Assembly (NCBI GenBank): GCA_947623455.1
Contig: OX392545.1
Span: 25,619,001 to 25,683,000 of the forward strand
Source of the DNA: Mimachlamys varia
Taxonomy: Eukaryota; Mollusca; Bivalvia; Pectinida; Pectinidae
Direction: 5' to 3'
DNA length: 64,000 nucleotides
Shown piece after piece: positions 46,395 through 58,580 of this stretch. Made by a program: the position numbers and the translations under genes. Positions within the stretch are counted from its first letter, which is position 1; every line of letters begins with the position of its first letter. The notes beneath the pieces are model-generated. The model did no database searches and had not been told where the DNA came from. It saw nothing but the letters and a program-made list of their open reading frames with translations.

Positions 46395-47060
46395 TTTACG
46401 AGAGCCTCCAAGTAAATCTTTCCTTTGGCCATATTTTGCCTCTAGTTTAATCGATATGAGTTCGGATTATACAGCAGTTTTGTTGACGCTTTGGTATTTT
46501 CTGATTTTTTTTGGAACAAAGGGTCTTTAGTATTATGATATATATTTGTAGAAGCAGTATCATGATGCAACTTTTTTGAGGTTGAAAAATAAAAGATAAG
46601 ATTCGTTATTCTATGGCTTGCTCTGAATATCGCGATTTTCGTGATAAATGTCAACTGCTGACGAACAAACTTACGGCACAGGGATTCGAGAATTGCAGGT
46701 TGATGAAGACTATGGACAAGTTTTATGGTCGCCATCTTAATATCATCGAGAAATCTTTTGTATCTTTGTGTGATATGAAGATGGACGTTTTTGAGTTTGC
46801 TTGTTAGTGTGTTTACTTGTTGTGATGACAATGATGACTCGGTTCTCATTTTGAGAATTGATGCTTACTTAGATGTGACCAAGATTTACATGGTGGGTGT
46901 CGTCGATGAAGCAGAAGACGCTTACTTTTCCGGACGCCTGGTCTTATTCTCTTGTGCTTTTACGAGAGTCTCCATGTCAATTTTTCCTTTGTTCCTATTT
47001 TGCCCCTAGTTTAGTCTATTTTGAGTTCGGATTATGGTTTTGTTGACGCTTTCTTATAAC
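46395..47060 (+). pseudogene. RT tail and RT C-terminus with tail, unit 2
   Basis: A tail end at 46395-46510 is followed by an RT C-terminus (46595-46807; KFYGRHLNIIEKSFVSL, ends FEFAC stop) and its own full tail (46810-47060; YLDVTKIYMVGVVDEAEDAY). The CMACSEYRDFRDKCQLLTNK segment is uninterrupted. No catalytic part. Confidence 0.75.
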
Positions 47061-47180
47061 GGAGTTGTTGTTGATACACCTGTAGTTTAGATTAGGCATG
47101 TAATTGGTTCGTTTTCAAGATATAGTTTAAGATCAGGAAAGGGATATCTTTTGATTTGACGTCAAACAATTTTAGAGAGT

Positions 47181-47490
47181 ACGGAAGCGTCAACAAAACC
47201 ATAATCCGAACTGAAAATCTATTAAATTAGGGGCAAAATGCGAAAAAAAGAAAGATCCCATGGAGACCCTTGTAGAAGTAAAATAGAGTGAGACTAGGTG
47301 CTCCAGAAGAGTAATCGTATTCTGCTTCAACGACGACCCCTGCCATGTAATTTTTGGAAGAAGTAAAAAAGAATGTGATAACAGGTGCTCCATAAGAGTG
47401 ATCGTCCTCTACTTCAACAACGACACCCGCCATGTAACTTTTGGTAGAGGTAAAAGAGAGTGAAACCAGGTGCTCCAGAAGAGTAAGGCT
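47181..47490 (-). repeat. RT tail with three tandem sub-copies
   Basis: The reversed tail from ACGGAAGCGTCAACAAAACC, then GGTGCTCC at 47297, 47393 and 47467, each followed by AGAAGAGTAA/ATAAGAGTGA. The first two are followed by CTTCAACRACGAC; the last stops at AGAGTAAGG. The module encoding IYMAGVVxEAExDxSS has been duplicated in tandem. Confidence 0.7.
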
Positions 47491-48200
47491 ACATTTACTG
47501 TAGAATCGGAGGTGAACTATTTCTTCTTTTTATGAACATGCAAGTACCACGACAATACCACCTAAACCTTGGGTTTCTTTTATACACAACTACGAAATTG
47601 AGTTTAACCCCCTTTACCCTGGGTTGTATTCGGAAGAAAACCCAGTTTACTACTTGCGTGACGATTTCGATTTTCTTATCGTTAACTTTCACAGTTGATT
47701 TGTTCTTCTGGGGTTTGTTCTAAATATCAAAATTTCAACCAATTGTACCTTGATGAATATTCATCGAATAATATCATTTGCATGCTGTATATATTACTCT
47801 ATTATACAGAGTCATTAAATATGTGCCGAACATTCATATCTTGTTATGTAAGGCGGTTGACTCTGCTGTTTTATATTTAGGAGGTGTGCCGCAATATCGA
47901 TTACCACATTAATATTTTATGATTAGTGACACTGTTCATCATATTGTCACGTAATTCGTTATTACTTTGAAATAAACCGTATACGTTTACTGGTATATCG
48001 TATCCACGAAAGGGATAAAACAGCTATATGGTGCTGTGTCATTATGATTTGGATGCTGTATTGATCACTAGATTATAATGATGAAATCAAAAGCAAATAT
48101 ATGTCCACCACACTACGATAAAATTATTTCGGAAAAGATTCCAGTCAAACAAGTTTAATTTAATCCGGACATTGTTTTTAGTGGCTGAATGGACAACCGT
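47490..48200 (+). repeat. unit 2 right part, shared with unit 1
   Basis: ACTTGCGTGACGATTTCGAT, GATGAATATTCATCGAATAA and AGGAGGTGTGCCGCAATATC match 43562-44150 of unit 1. It contains GATGAATATTCATC, a perfect 14-bp palindrome. The short open frames here are not credible genes. Confidence 0.7.
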
Positions 48201-48235
48201 TATTATTTAGAATTCCAATCTACTTGTTCTCTGAT

Positions 48236-48602
48236 GTCTTTAAGCTTGATATAAAGTTCTTGTCTTGAAATGATAAAAACCTAATAATTTGTGTCTTATA
48301 TCATACCAGTAAAATGTTTAAATCCTTATCAAATGTTTGATAGACTGTGGTTTGTTTTTAAACGACCACTCTCGTGAATTTTTATTTTCGGTCCAAATAT
48401 GAAGCATTTCAAAATTAGTCCTCGTGGAACCTAAAAGTTGTCCAAACTTCAATACAAGACAACGGTTTTATCAGTATTCATTAAACCACAAATTATCATT
48501 TCGGCTAAGCATTATAAGGGAATCAAATCTGAATAATTGTTACTTATTTCCTATGTTCATGTAGCATTGTTTGCTGAATTATCAGTTTTAAATGCTTCTC
48601 CT
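48236..48602. other. spacer between units 2 and 3
   Basis: Unique AT-rich sequence, no feature. Confidence 0.5.
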
Positions 48603-50345
48603 CTGGTTATATATGTGACCCTCCTGGAAACAAAACACTGCGACCCTTGTGGCGCGTCGTACACTTAATTAATGGATTTAGATAATTGCTGCGATCCCTT
48701 CTTTGACCATTGTTCACATCGAGTGGGTAGATGGAAAGCAGTCGTAATTAAGCTTTATAATTAACGGATCATCAAAGGGCATGACTGAGGTGAATAGTGT
48801 ACCTTCCATAACGGTATAGGTAAACCACATGGTTTCCAGATTAATCAGACAGATCATGGCTCGCGTGTTTGTGTGTTGATTCGCTCATTACTGAAGCTAA
48901 TCATTGTCAGTGTAGATGTCCTCATTGAAATTTCTATGAATGTTGAAATACGAAATAGACAGGAACTCCGTTAAAACTATTTATGAAGTTTGAATTGGAT
49001 CGTATCATAATACACGAGCAATGGGCACGGCAAATTGTACAAAATAGATCATATCTTATAAATCGATGCAACTAGAATCAGCTCCTATCAATTCAGGCTT
49101 AAAAATAGTCAAAATATCTTATATGAATAGACATGGTTTGTTAGTCTTAATAAAAAAGACAGTTATGTCCGAATATTTTTGTTTTTAACTAACAGTAATT
49201 TTAACGATCCTCCTTTTCGCCAAAGTGGATTGTTTAATGTTCTTTTTTAAGAACCCAATTACACTGTAAACAACCATAACTTCTTTCCAAACTGAGGTTC
49301 GATTGGAATAATTCAAACCAGTCGTTTCTCTCAATGATATTCAGTAGAGCAATAAAATGGTAATACATTGAACCATTTAACCTCTTTCAGATTGTAAACA
49401 TTGTCAATATGAATGTAATGTCGGTGCAATGTGAATATAATGATGTCCATTAGTTCGTTTTAATTATTTATATGACTCTATAACCATTCCAATCATAATG
49501 ATATATCATAACAAACGGTCAATATTATAAGACTCTTTCTTGACCAGGGGTGTTAGATAGAGAAATTCCACCCGAGGGTTTCAAGTGTTTTTCCGAGGGT
49601 TTTGCCAAATTTGAAAATTCCGAGGGTGGAATTTCCCTGTCTTACACCTTTGGTCATGAAAGAGTGTTTTGTTTTTCTCTCATTTCAACTACCTGAATAA
49701 GCTAAAAACCATGAAAATACATTTTGACTGGCAACCGTTTTAAAAATATCAACTTTTTCTTTGTGTTTTTGAATAAAAACAAATGATATAGCGAAATTAA
49801 GCTACTCTTTGTTTGCAAACACAGTTTGCGCAAAAAAAATAAGCTCAGCCTCTAATGTACACGATTAAAATATCGTGGAATGTTTTAATTTCATCGTGTC
49901 GCCTTTTTTCTCTTTCAGATTGTACCGTATTCGTCATTGTTGCGCCATCGTGACGCCACGCCGTGGCTGTATTGCATGGGTAGATGTGTAATACAAATTC
50001 GGCGATCAAAGGTGTATTGCCATGGACAGGCCAGTATTACACACCTAGAAATGAGAAAAATATATATCGAGGGCAAAAAAATCAGAGAATACCAAAGCGT
50101 CAAGAAAACCATAATTCAAACTCAAAATCGATTAAACTAGAGGCAAGATAGGGATAATATTTATTAAGGTCCTATACACCACGGATTACTTGTCAGTTTT
50201 TACCAATGAAGGGATGCTTACCATCACATATGATAGACTTGTATTATATAATCAAAATGTCTCTTTGACTGAAAAGACAAATGGGTTTTTGCTCTCATGT
50301 CGCACTCACAATAATAAAGTACCGCCAAAATATCATGGCAGTTCA
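48603..50345 (+). repeat. triplicated block, unit 3 (truncated)
   Basis: It runs from GGTTATATATGTGACCCTCC to CAGTTCAAACATGCTTATTT. It stops where units 1 and 2 continue at about 42868 and 46327. It has the empty MITE site at 49048-49057 and the foldback at 49533-49664. Confidence 0.85.
49533..49664. repeat. foldback in unit 3
   Basis: Same structure as in units 1 and 2, with arms again nearly identical. Confidence 0.8.
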
Positions 50346-50844
50346 AACATGCTTATTTTTTGCTCGCTTTATACCCGGTGCCAATACTTTTTTCAACAGT
50401 TCGTATTTACTCATCACCGCAATGCAGTCCGTAAGCGGTCTCCTTTTGCAGTAGAATTTTAACTAGAAATAAAGGGCAAATATTCATGAAACCATTTTCG
50501 TGATAGGCAGGGATATTGTGATCAAGCCTAATTCCTTATGCTTATACCTTACTTCACGAAGCAATCTGATTAAAAAACAAATCCATATTCTCAGTCATGT
50601 TATATAAAGTGTCTGAAATGAACCCAATTCTAATCTGAATATAACTTATTTACTAGGTTGTGATGTTCAGTTTAAAGATGACGTAACACACACACACCTT
50701 CACCCTCATGTACGGTATGCCGAAAACAGTTTTAAACTAGGGTAAAGCTATGGTATATAAACAGGAGTATTTTGAGTCTTATTGGTGTATATTGAAACTC
50801 GATAAGTTATTGATGAGAATCGTGGTTGTCGTCAACGCAGCTTA
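50346..50844. other. unit 3 right flank; MITE end fragment
   Basis: At 50562-50600 CAATCTGATTAAAAAACAAA followed by TCCATATTCTCAGTC resembles one end of the MITE family; the other end is not evident. ACACACACAC occurs near 50687. No gene. Confidence 0.45.
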
Positions 50845-51028
50845 ATATTTACATGGCGGGTGTCGTCGCTGAAGCAGAGGACGCTTATTCGTCCGAAATA
50901 CCTGGTCTTATTGTCTTGTACTTTTACGAGAGTCTCCATGTCAATCTTTCCTTTGTTCCTATTTTGCCCCTGGTTGAATCGATTTTAAGTTCGGATTTTG
51001 GTTTTGTTGACGCTTTGGTATTCTCTGA
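50845..51028 (+). pseudogene. YIDD-RT 3' tail
   Basis: NIYMAGVVAEAEDAYSSE then YFYESLHVNLSFVPILPLV and the end GACGCTTTGGTATTCTCTG. It is fused directly at about 51029 to an RT fragment in the opposite direction. Confidence 0.75.
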
Positions 51029-51270
51029 TTTTTGTTTGTTTGTTTGTCAGCAGTCGACATATATCACGAAAATCGAGATATTCAGAGCAAGCCCTAGAGT
51101 AACGAATCAATTGCGACATGTAAACACCATAGGTTGGAGAAACAGGGATGTTGCTATCAAGAAATGGAAAATTTACGATCGGGAAATAAATTGAAATCGT
51201 CACGTATAGCTTAGTAGTAAACTATCATGTTGATCATAGTTTAAATAGAATTTGAGGTAAGCAGATTAGT
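51029..51270 (-). pseudogene. YIDD-RT fragment
   Basis: The minus strand from about 51260 reads IYFPIVNFPFLDSNIPVSP then YGVYMSQLIRYSRACSEYLD and CRLLTNKQT, cut at the junction with the plus-strand tail. No stops in the last 60 codons. Confidence 0.75.
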
Positions 51271-51604
51271 AGAAATGCGATGTAAAATCGCTTAATACTT
51301 TTTAACCCTGTATAGTTGTTTCTCCACAGAACTACCCTAGAAATCGAGAGAAAACTAGCTATAATTATAATAACTCTCATTTATTTCGGAAATATTTTCG
51401 TTGGAGCGATCTGAATACATTGATCATTACTTTTGTTCTGGCTACTGTGTACAGTTAGACTTAATGTTGTTGAGGCGTGTATACAGCCTGTTATTTACAC
51501 AGAGAACTGTATTGTTTGGTTAATTAGGCGAAGTTTCTGTAAGTCATCTGTTTTCAAACATTTTCCATTTAAAAGGAAGCCAACTTATAATGTAAAGCGA
51601 TAGT
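51271..51604. other. no gene seen
   Basis: AT-rich, featureless. Confidence 0.5.
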
Positions 51605-51830
51605 AACGTAGCTAGTTTCGCCTTCTTATACTTATTAACAGAAACCAACAAACCCATTGTTTTCAACTTTCTCTCATTTTGTATTTAAATGACGGCGTTG
51701 AAATTATAACATATACACAAGAAACATGAATAGTGATAAATAAATTAAACAGCAATATACGACATTGACAGTAACAACCATCGCTTACATACATATTTAA
51801 TTACAATATGGGCAGTAATACCAGAGAAGG
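51605..51830 (+). repeat. GPCR2 3' flank with two 44-bp-family units
   Basis: GTAGCTAGTTTCGCC, TTTTCAACTTTCTCTC and AAATGACGGCGTTGAAA match 21895-21995. ATTGACAGTAACAACCATCG then TTACATACATATTTAATTAC is the 44-bp unit, present here about twice only. Confidence 0.65.
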
Positions 51831-51885
51831 AGAGGTAAAAAGAGAGGGAGGGAAAGAGAGAGAGGGAGAGATAGGTGGATGGGAT
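51825..51885 (+). repeat. purine-rich GA microsatellite
   Basis: Runs of AGAGAGGGAGGGAAAGAGAG and similar. Confidence 0.9.
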
Positions 51886-52337
51886 GGGGTTGTTAGGTTT
51901 TCCTGGTAACAGGAGATACTGTTTTGGCAAACTTGAATTGTTGTTTCACCACTTATAATAAACGAGATGGTATGGAGTTGAATAACGGGTTGGTAAGGAA
52001 TCCAAAGCGTTTCGTAAGTCATACAATATGAAAGACAGTCAAGGTTGTGCATAAACAAAACCTTGAAGGACAGAGCAAAAATATCCGTTGAAGATAGGTA
52101 TCCTTTATACAGAGGTCAATTATTAGATAAATTGCATCTAATGGGTCTGATGAACATATCATTCATATTAAAGTGTCCTTTACATATTAACAGGTTTAAC
52201 TCTTCATACAAATAAATATAGAAATAGTTTTTACTTTGAATAATCCGTACAGCACAACACAATTTATTTTTTGTTTCTACTAATTTCCCTGTCGTTAGTT
52301 GAGGTAATAAATAATTGGATGACCGGATGAGGGGTTC
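51886..52337 (-). terminator. GPCR2 3' UTR and flank
   Basis: Minus-strand AATAAA at 52268-52263, 70-75 bp after the GPCR2 stop codon, is a good polyadenylation signal. No such hexamer is found in the same interval after GPCR1, where repeat termini intervene. Confidence 0.45.
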
Positions 52338-53273
52338 TCACCGGCAACGCATTTTATTCCATGTTGCCTTGAATGCCACTTTCATTTCTGGTATTCGAAA
52401 AGAATAAATGATAGGATTACATGCAGAATTCAGACATGATAAAGCAGTTAATGGTAAGGCGATTTGCGGAGAAACAACTTCCCCAGTTATACCAGTTACA
52501 AGAGTCAAGAGGTTGATCGGGGTAGACAGTAGGATGAAGACACCTACTATTATACACAGAGTAATGCTTGCCTTGGTTTCCTTATCAATACCATTCTGGA
52601 CTGGATTGGTAGCGACTGGATTGACGCGTTTGGAATATTTACGCTTACATAGAAATCGAATGATTATGGCTATGCATGAAATGATGAAAACCTCCACACA
52701 TATGGAGATAAATGCAAAATACAACAATATTGTTCGCATATTCCCTTCAAATGCATTAACAAAATAACAAGTTGAAATGTCATGAGGTGTAGAAAATACA
52801 ACCGATGGTATTACTACTATTAGCAAACTGATCAGAAAAGTAGCCAAAACAATTTTTAGAATTAGAGCATAGTTCATTGTGACTGATTTCCATGTCAAAA
52901 TATGGAAGAGTAGCACACGATCTAGACAAATGACAGCGACTTGGGTGAAAGAACTTAAGTACATGGTGCTGATGAAACAGATCCGTATCCAGCAGTCCCA
53001 ATAGTTAAATGTTCCTGTTGATACAAATAAGAAGAGAGAGATTCCTACTCCACAATCCGTCAGACTGAGACTCAGGATATGCATGCTGATGAAGTTCGTT
53101 CGTTCTACTCTTGTAAAGAATAATACGAGTACCGATGGAACATTTAAAGAAATAATGATGAAAGAAAATCCATTGATAAGATATCCAATATAAAGAGGTA
53201 AATCTGGCTGGTGATCGCTCCCGTAATGATCACTTACGCCTGTCCTGTTCGTTGTGTTGAAGAGTAACATCAT
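52338..53273 (-). CDS. rhodopsin-family GPCR, paralogue 2
   Basis: One intact coding exon, 311 codons, with ATG ATG at 53273-53268; the first is taken as start. N-glycosylation sites NTT and NRT lie in the N-terminus. TM2 has LSLSLTDCG as in paralogue 1, TM3 ends in DRV (118-120), C94 and C169 can pair, TM6 has STP, TM7 has NPIIY (286-290), helix 8 RIPEMKVAF. Well over half of the residues match paralogue 1 by eye. The third loop motif KRVNP and the tail WNKMR are shared; the second extracellular loop and TM4 differ most. The acceptor TTTCTTTTGCAG ends at 53283, 9 nt before the ATG. Ligand unknown. Confidence 0.93.
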   Translation of the reverse strand: MMLLFNTTNRTGVSDHYGSDHQPDLPLYIGYLINGFSFIIISLNVPSVLVLFFTRVERTNFISMHILSLSLTDCGVGISLFLFVSTGTFNYWDCWIRICFISTMYLSSFTQVAVICLDRVLLFHILTWKSVTMNYALILKIVLATFLISLLIVVIPSVVFSTPHDISTCYFVNAFEGNMRTILLYFAFISICVEVFIISCIAIIIRFLCKRKYSKRVNPVATNPVQNGIDKETKASITLCIIVGVFILLSTPINLLTLVTGITGEVVSPQIALPLTALSCLNSACNPIIYSFRIPEMKVAFKATWNKMRCR

Positions 53274-53282
53274 TGATTTGTT

Positions 53283-55259
53283 TTCTGCAAAAGAAAATAA
53301 AACCGGTTTGCCTTGTTGATCACTAAAATGTTATCAATCAAATTGAACGGAGTAATATCAAGTCTCATCGTTTCAAATTAAATGTTGATTTGAAGTTCAT
53401 TAGGAAATGCTGCTACATTAGGATATATGTCAAAATTATTTATTTTACAACCATAATCAAACAAGTTATCCAACTTATATTAATCACGTCCGGTCGGGTT
53501 ACTCGGGTCATTAGAAAATGAACGTCATATCTAGTTTCCTTAGCACAGCATTATATACATAATTAGATATATATAGTGTTTGTTTTGCTTAGTTATTTTA
53601 AATCGCATTTCACCAATGAACAATGTTATGTTTTAATGATTATTAATGTACTTAGAAAAAATTAGACATACATACAAATAAATGAAACTTTGTTGTTATA
53701 AGGATATACATGTACATGTTTTTTTTAAAAGTACTGCATACATGTTATATAATACAAATGATTAAACCACTATCAGATTGAATACCGCGCTATCCACCTG
53801 TTACTTTTGAATATTTGACTTACAACAATCTTTGAATAAGAGCAAATGTTATTGCAATATATATGCACAGTAAAGCAGATCTTAAGTATGCGTGCATAAA
53901 TAGCTAGAAATTATAGAGTGAGGGTGGCTAATTTTATGCTTATAAAGTGTTACATTCAAAGAAGGCGTACCCAATTTTAGCAGTCTCCCCTCCAACTCAT
54001 CGTGGTTAAAACGAACGTTCTATCTACTGAACTTTCGAATAAGTCTCGCTCCCCCGACCATAAATAGATCTGCCTCAGATGCGACAAAAACAAAAAAATA
54101 TTATATAAAATAGTATCTTACGGATACTTTTTTTTCTACCCACAAAGTTTAGCTTGGATTAGTGTGGTTGTTTGTACATCTTATTATCAGCCGAGGTCAT
54201 TTATGGATGGCCTCCCGGTGTATACTGAGCGGGTATATGTTGAGTGCATGTGAATTTGGTAGGCTGATGGATGTATGTGTTAGCCTTCTTGCGACAGTCT
54301 AGCGTTTGTGTCGTCTTAACGTGCTACTACATTGAAATGTACCGCCAAAATCCACCAGAAAAAACATCCCAACCAGTCACAGTACAAAGTACACTGAGAA
54401 CAGTTGAACAAGTCGTTTGACTTTGTGAAGCCATTCATCCTAAATAAACACATGCAAAGCCCAACCACCCACTTTTCATTTACTATAGGAAAATCACTTC
54501 ACAAAAAGTGTCCCCTCCCCCCAACACACACACGCACACGCACGCACGCAAGAAAAGAATATGAAACCGGAAGGCTTAATATTTTGAATGCATGACGTTT
54601 GGACATTTAATTTTCTAACGTTCATTTCAGTAACTTGTACATATCTGAGGAAATTGTCTTTCTGTAGTCATGTTGTTTTGCAATGTGTACCTGTATAACT
54701 ATTATACACGTGTACTGTAGGGTTTGAATGGTGTAAAATATGTTCCCGTGTGGATACATTTCCAGAGATTTAATGACAGCGAAATCAGCGATAATTTCCA
54801 CACCGCGAAAAATTCCACTTCTACAGTAAGTTACCCCGTTTCAAAATTGTATTTCTTTTCCTAATAAAGTAACTGCCGTGATGAATTCCAGAAACATTTT
54901 TATGAGTAATTTAGGACAAGAAATTGGTAAAAATTGAGGCAACAAAGAAATTGTTTTATAATTAGACATTTGTATTTGTCTACGCAACCCGAAAAAATAC
55001 TGATTACCATTTGACTAATCAGGTGACCTACCTTGCACTATTATTACGTTATTATCTCAATATTTTTCTATTTGTCTATGTTCTATGTATATTTTTTAAC
55101 ATCTTGTTTTAATTTTTTGCTTCAATTCCTGGTCTTCACTTCCAGTTCCTGTATATATATATATTATCATATTTCTAGAACTTTAGGTTGTATATTTGTC
55201 TCTCAGAGATTTCGTTTCCCGTCATGTTTATTTAGTTAAATTGAAGATATAGATGATAT
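53283..55259 (-). other. 5' UTR intron of GPCR2, acceptor-side part
   Basis: It matches the GPCR1 intron at several points (53290-53420; 54185-54320; 55160-55230). A small CA/GCAC microsatellite lies at 54525-54552. No gene. Confidence 0.6.
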
Positions 55260-55429
55260 CTAACAGTGTCTTTAGTAATACCAAATATATTTCACGAGTG
55301 GGGCTAATACTTTTATATTTTTCACGAGAGCACAGCAACGCGAGTGAGATATATTAGGTATTACTTAAGACATTGTTTAATATTCGGTTTATTACATTTT
55401 ATAGCAAAACAAAGAGTGGCTGCTCGGAA

Positions 55430-58400
55430 TCATGAAGTTGATTCCTAGTTCCTATTTCCTAGTTCCGTTTAACAAAATCGGAACTGGGAACCAGACCTTA
55501 GTTCCGTTTAACAAAAATGGAACTAGGAAATAGACCCTAGTTCCGTTTAACATAGTTCCATTTAACATAATGGAACTAGGAACCAGACTCTAGTTCCGTT
55601 TAACAAAAATGGAACTAGGAAATAGACCCTAGTTCCGTTTAACATAGTTCCGTTTAACATAATGGAACTAGGAACCAGACTCTAGTTCCGTTTAACAAAA
55701 TGCAACTAGGAACCAGACCCTAGTTCCGTTTAACAAAATGGAACTAGGAACCAGACCCTAGTTCCGTTTAACAAAATGGAACTAGGAACCAGACCCTAGT
55801 TCCGTTTAACAAAAATGGAACTAGGAAATAGACCCTAGTTCCGTTTAACATAGTTCCGTTTAACATAATGGAACTAGGAACCAGACTCTAGTTCCGTTTA
55901 ACATAATGGAACTAGGAACCAGACTCTAGTTCCGTTTAACAAAATGGAACTAGGAACCAGACCCTAGTTCCGTTTAACAAAAACGGAACTAGGAACCAAA
56001 TCCTAGTTCCGTTTAACAAAACGGAACTGGGAACCAGACCCTAGTTCCGTTTAACATAAACGGAACTGAGAACCAGACTCTAGTTCCGTTTAACAAAATG
56101 GAACTAGGAACCAGAACCAGACCCTAGTTCCGTTTAACAAAATGCAACTAGGAACCAGACCCTAGTTCCGTTTAACAAAAACGGAACTAGGAACCAAATC
56201 CTAGTTCCGTTTAACAAAACGGAACTGGGAACCAGACCCTAGTTCCGTTTAACATAAACGGAACTGGGAACCAGACCCTAGTTCCGTTTAACACAAACGG
56301 AACTGGGAACTAGACACTATTTCTGTTTAACAAAAACGGAACTGGGAACCAGACCCTAGTTCCGTTTAACAAAAACGGAACTGGGAACCAGACCATACTT
56401 CCGTTTAACAAAAACAGAACTAGGAACCAGACCTTAGTTCCGTTTAACAAACATGGAACTGGGAACCAGACCATAGTTCCGTTTAACAAAAACAGAACTA
56501 GGAACCAGACCCTAGTTCCGTTTAACATAAACGGAACTTGGAACTAGACACTAGTTCCGTTTAACATAGTTCCGTTTAACATAATGGAATTAGGAACCAG
56601 ACTCTAGTTCCGTTTAACAAAATGGAACTAGGAACCAGACCCTAGTTCCGTTTAACAAAATGGAACTAGGAACCAGACCCTAGTTCCGTTTAACAAAATG
56701 GAACTAGGAACCAGACCCTAGTTCCGTTTAACAAAATGGAACTAGGAACCAAACCCTAGTTCCGTTTAACAAAATGGAACTAGGAACCAGACCCTAGTTC
56801 CGTTTAACAAAAATGGAACTAGGAAATAGACCCTAGTTCCGTTTAACATAGTTCCGTTTAACATAATGGAACTAGGAACCAGACTCTAGTTCCGTTTAAC
56901 AAAATGGAACTAGGAACCAGACCCTAGTTCCGTTTAACAAAAATGGAACTAGGAACCAGACCCTAGTTCCGTTTAGCATAAACGGAACTGGGGACTAGAG
57001 ACTAGTTCCGTTTAACATAGTTCCGTTTAACATAATGGAACTAGGAACCAGACTCTAGTTCCGTTTAACAAAATGGAACTAGGAACCAGACCCTAGTTCC
57101 GTTTAACAAAAACGGAACTGGGAACCAAATCCTAGTTCCGTTTAACAAAAACGGAACTGGGAACCAGACCCTAGTTCCGTTTAACATAAACGGAACTGGG
57201 AACTAGACACTAGTTCCGTTTAACAAAAACGGAACTGGGAACCAGACCCTAGTTCCGTTTAACATAAACGGAACTGGGAACTAGACACTATTTCTGTTTA
57301 ACATAGTTCCGTTTAACATAATGGAATTAGGAACCAGACTCTAGTTCCGTTTAACAAAATGGAACTAGGAACCAGACCCTAGTTCCGTTTAACAAAATGG
57401 AACTAGGAACCAGACCCTAGTTCCGTTTAACAAAATGGAACTAGGAACCAGACCCTAGTTCCGTTTAACAAAATGGAACTAGGAACCAAACCCTAGTTCC
57501 GTTTAACAAAATGGAACTAGGAACCAGACCCTAGTTCCGTTTAACAAAAATGGAACTAGGAAATAGACCCTAGTTCCGTTGAACATAGTTCCGTTTAACA
57601 TAATGGAACTAGGAACCAGACTCTAGTTCCGTTTAACAAAATGGAACTAGGAACCAGACCCTAGTTCCGTTTAACAAAAATGGAATAGGAACCAGACCCT
57701 AGTTCCGTTTAGCATAAAAACGGAACTGGGAACCAAATCCTAGTTCCGTTTAACAAAAACGGAACTGTGAACCAGACCCTAGTTCCGTTTAACATAAACG
57801 GAACTGGGAACTAGACACTAGTTCCGTTTAACAAAAACGGAACTGGGAACCAGACCCTAGTTCCGTTTAACATAAACGGAACTGGGAACTAGACACTATT
57901 TCTGTTTAACAAAAACGGAACTGGGAACCAGACCCTAGTTCCGTTTAACAAAAACGGAACTGGGAACCAGACCATAGTTCCGTTTAACAAAAACAGAACT
58001 AGGAACCAGACCTTAGTTCCGTTTAACAAACATGGAACTGGGAACCAGACCATAGTTCCGTTTAACAAAAACGGAACTGGGAACCAGACCATAGTTCCGT
58101 TTAACAAAAACAGATCTAGGAACCAGACCTTAGTTCCGTTTAACAAACATGGAACTGGGAACTAGACACTAGTTCCGTTTAACAAAAACGGAACTGGGAA
58201 CCAGGCCCTAGTTCCGTTTAACATAAACGGAACTGGGAACTAGACACTATTTCTGTTAACAAAAACGGAACTGGTAACCATACCCTAGTTCCGTTTAACA
58301 AAAACAGAACTAGGAACCAGACCCTAGTTCCGTTTAACAAAAACGGAACTAGGAACCAGACCCTAGTTCCGTTAAACAAAAGCGGAACTGGGAACCAGAC

Positions 58401-58580
58401 CCTAGTTCCGTTTAACATAAACGGAACTTGGAACTAGACACTAGTTCCGTTTAACAAAAACGGAACTTGGAACTAGACCCTAGTTCCGTTTAACATAAAT
58501 GGAACTAGACACTAGTTCCGTTTAACATAAACGGAACTAGGAACCATACCCTAGTTCCGTTAAACGAAAACGTATCCGAT
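55430..58580 (+). repeat. ~38-bp palindromic satellite, about 80 units
   Basis: The unit is TAGTTCCGTTTAACAAAA followed by (AC/T)GGAACTAGGAACCAGACCC. Each has the pair GTTCCGTTTAAC and (TAAA)CGGAAC, so each unit is itself a short hairpin. Dimers with GTTCCGTTTAACATAGTTCC recur at 55540, 55625, 55845, 56560, 56835, 57010, 57300 and 57580, and blocks of 700-800 bp repeat (for example 56565-57000 resembles 57300-57700). Confidence 0.95.

Larger units (their letters stand above)
44196..48235 (+). repeat. triplicated block, unit 2
   Basis: This is the longest copy. It starts TATGTGACGCTCCTGGAAAC and ends near AATCTACTTGTTCTC. Relative to unit 1 it has the MITE at 44632-45021 and an extra RT-tail region around 46860-47500. 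Confidence 0.85.

Noticed and set aside
56310..58418. Several 66-85-codon minus-strand frames reading VWFPVPFLLNGT
   Set aside because: Translations of the palindromic satellite; no independent support.
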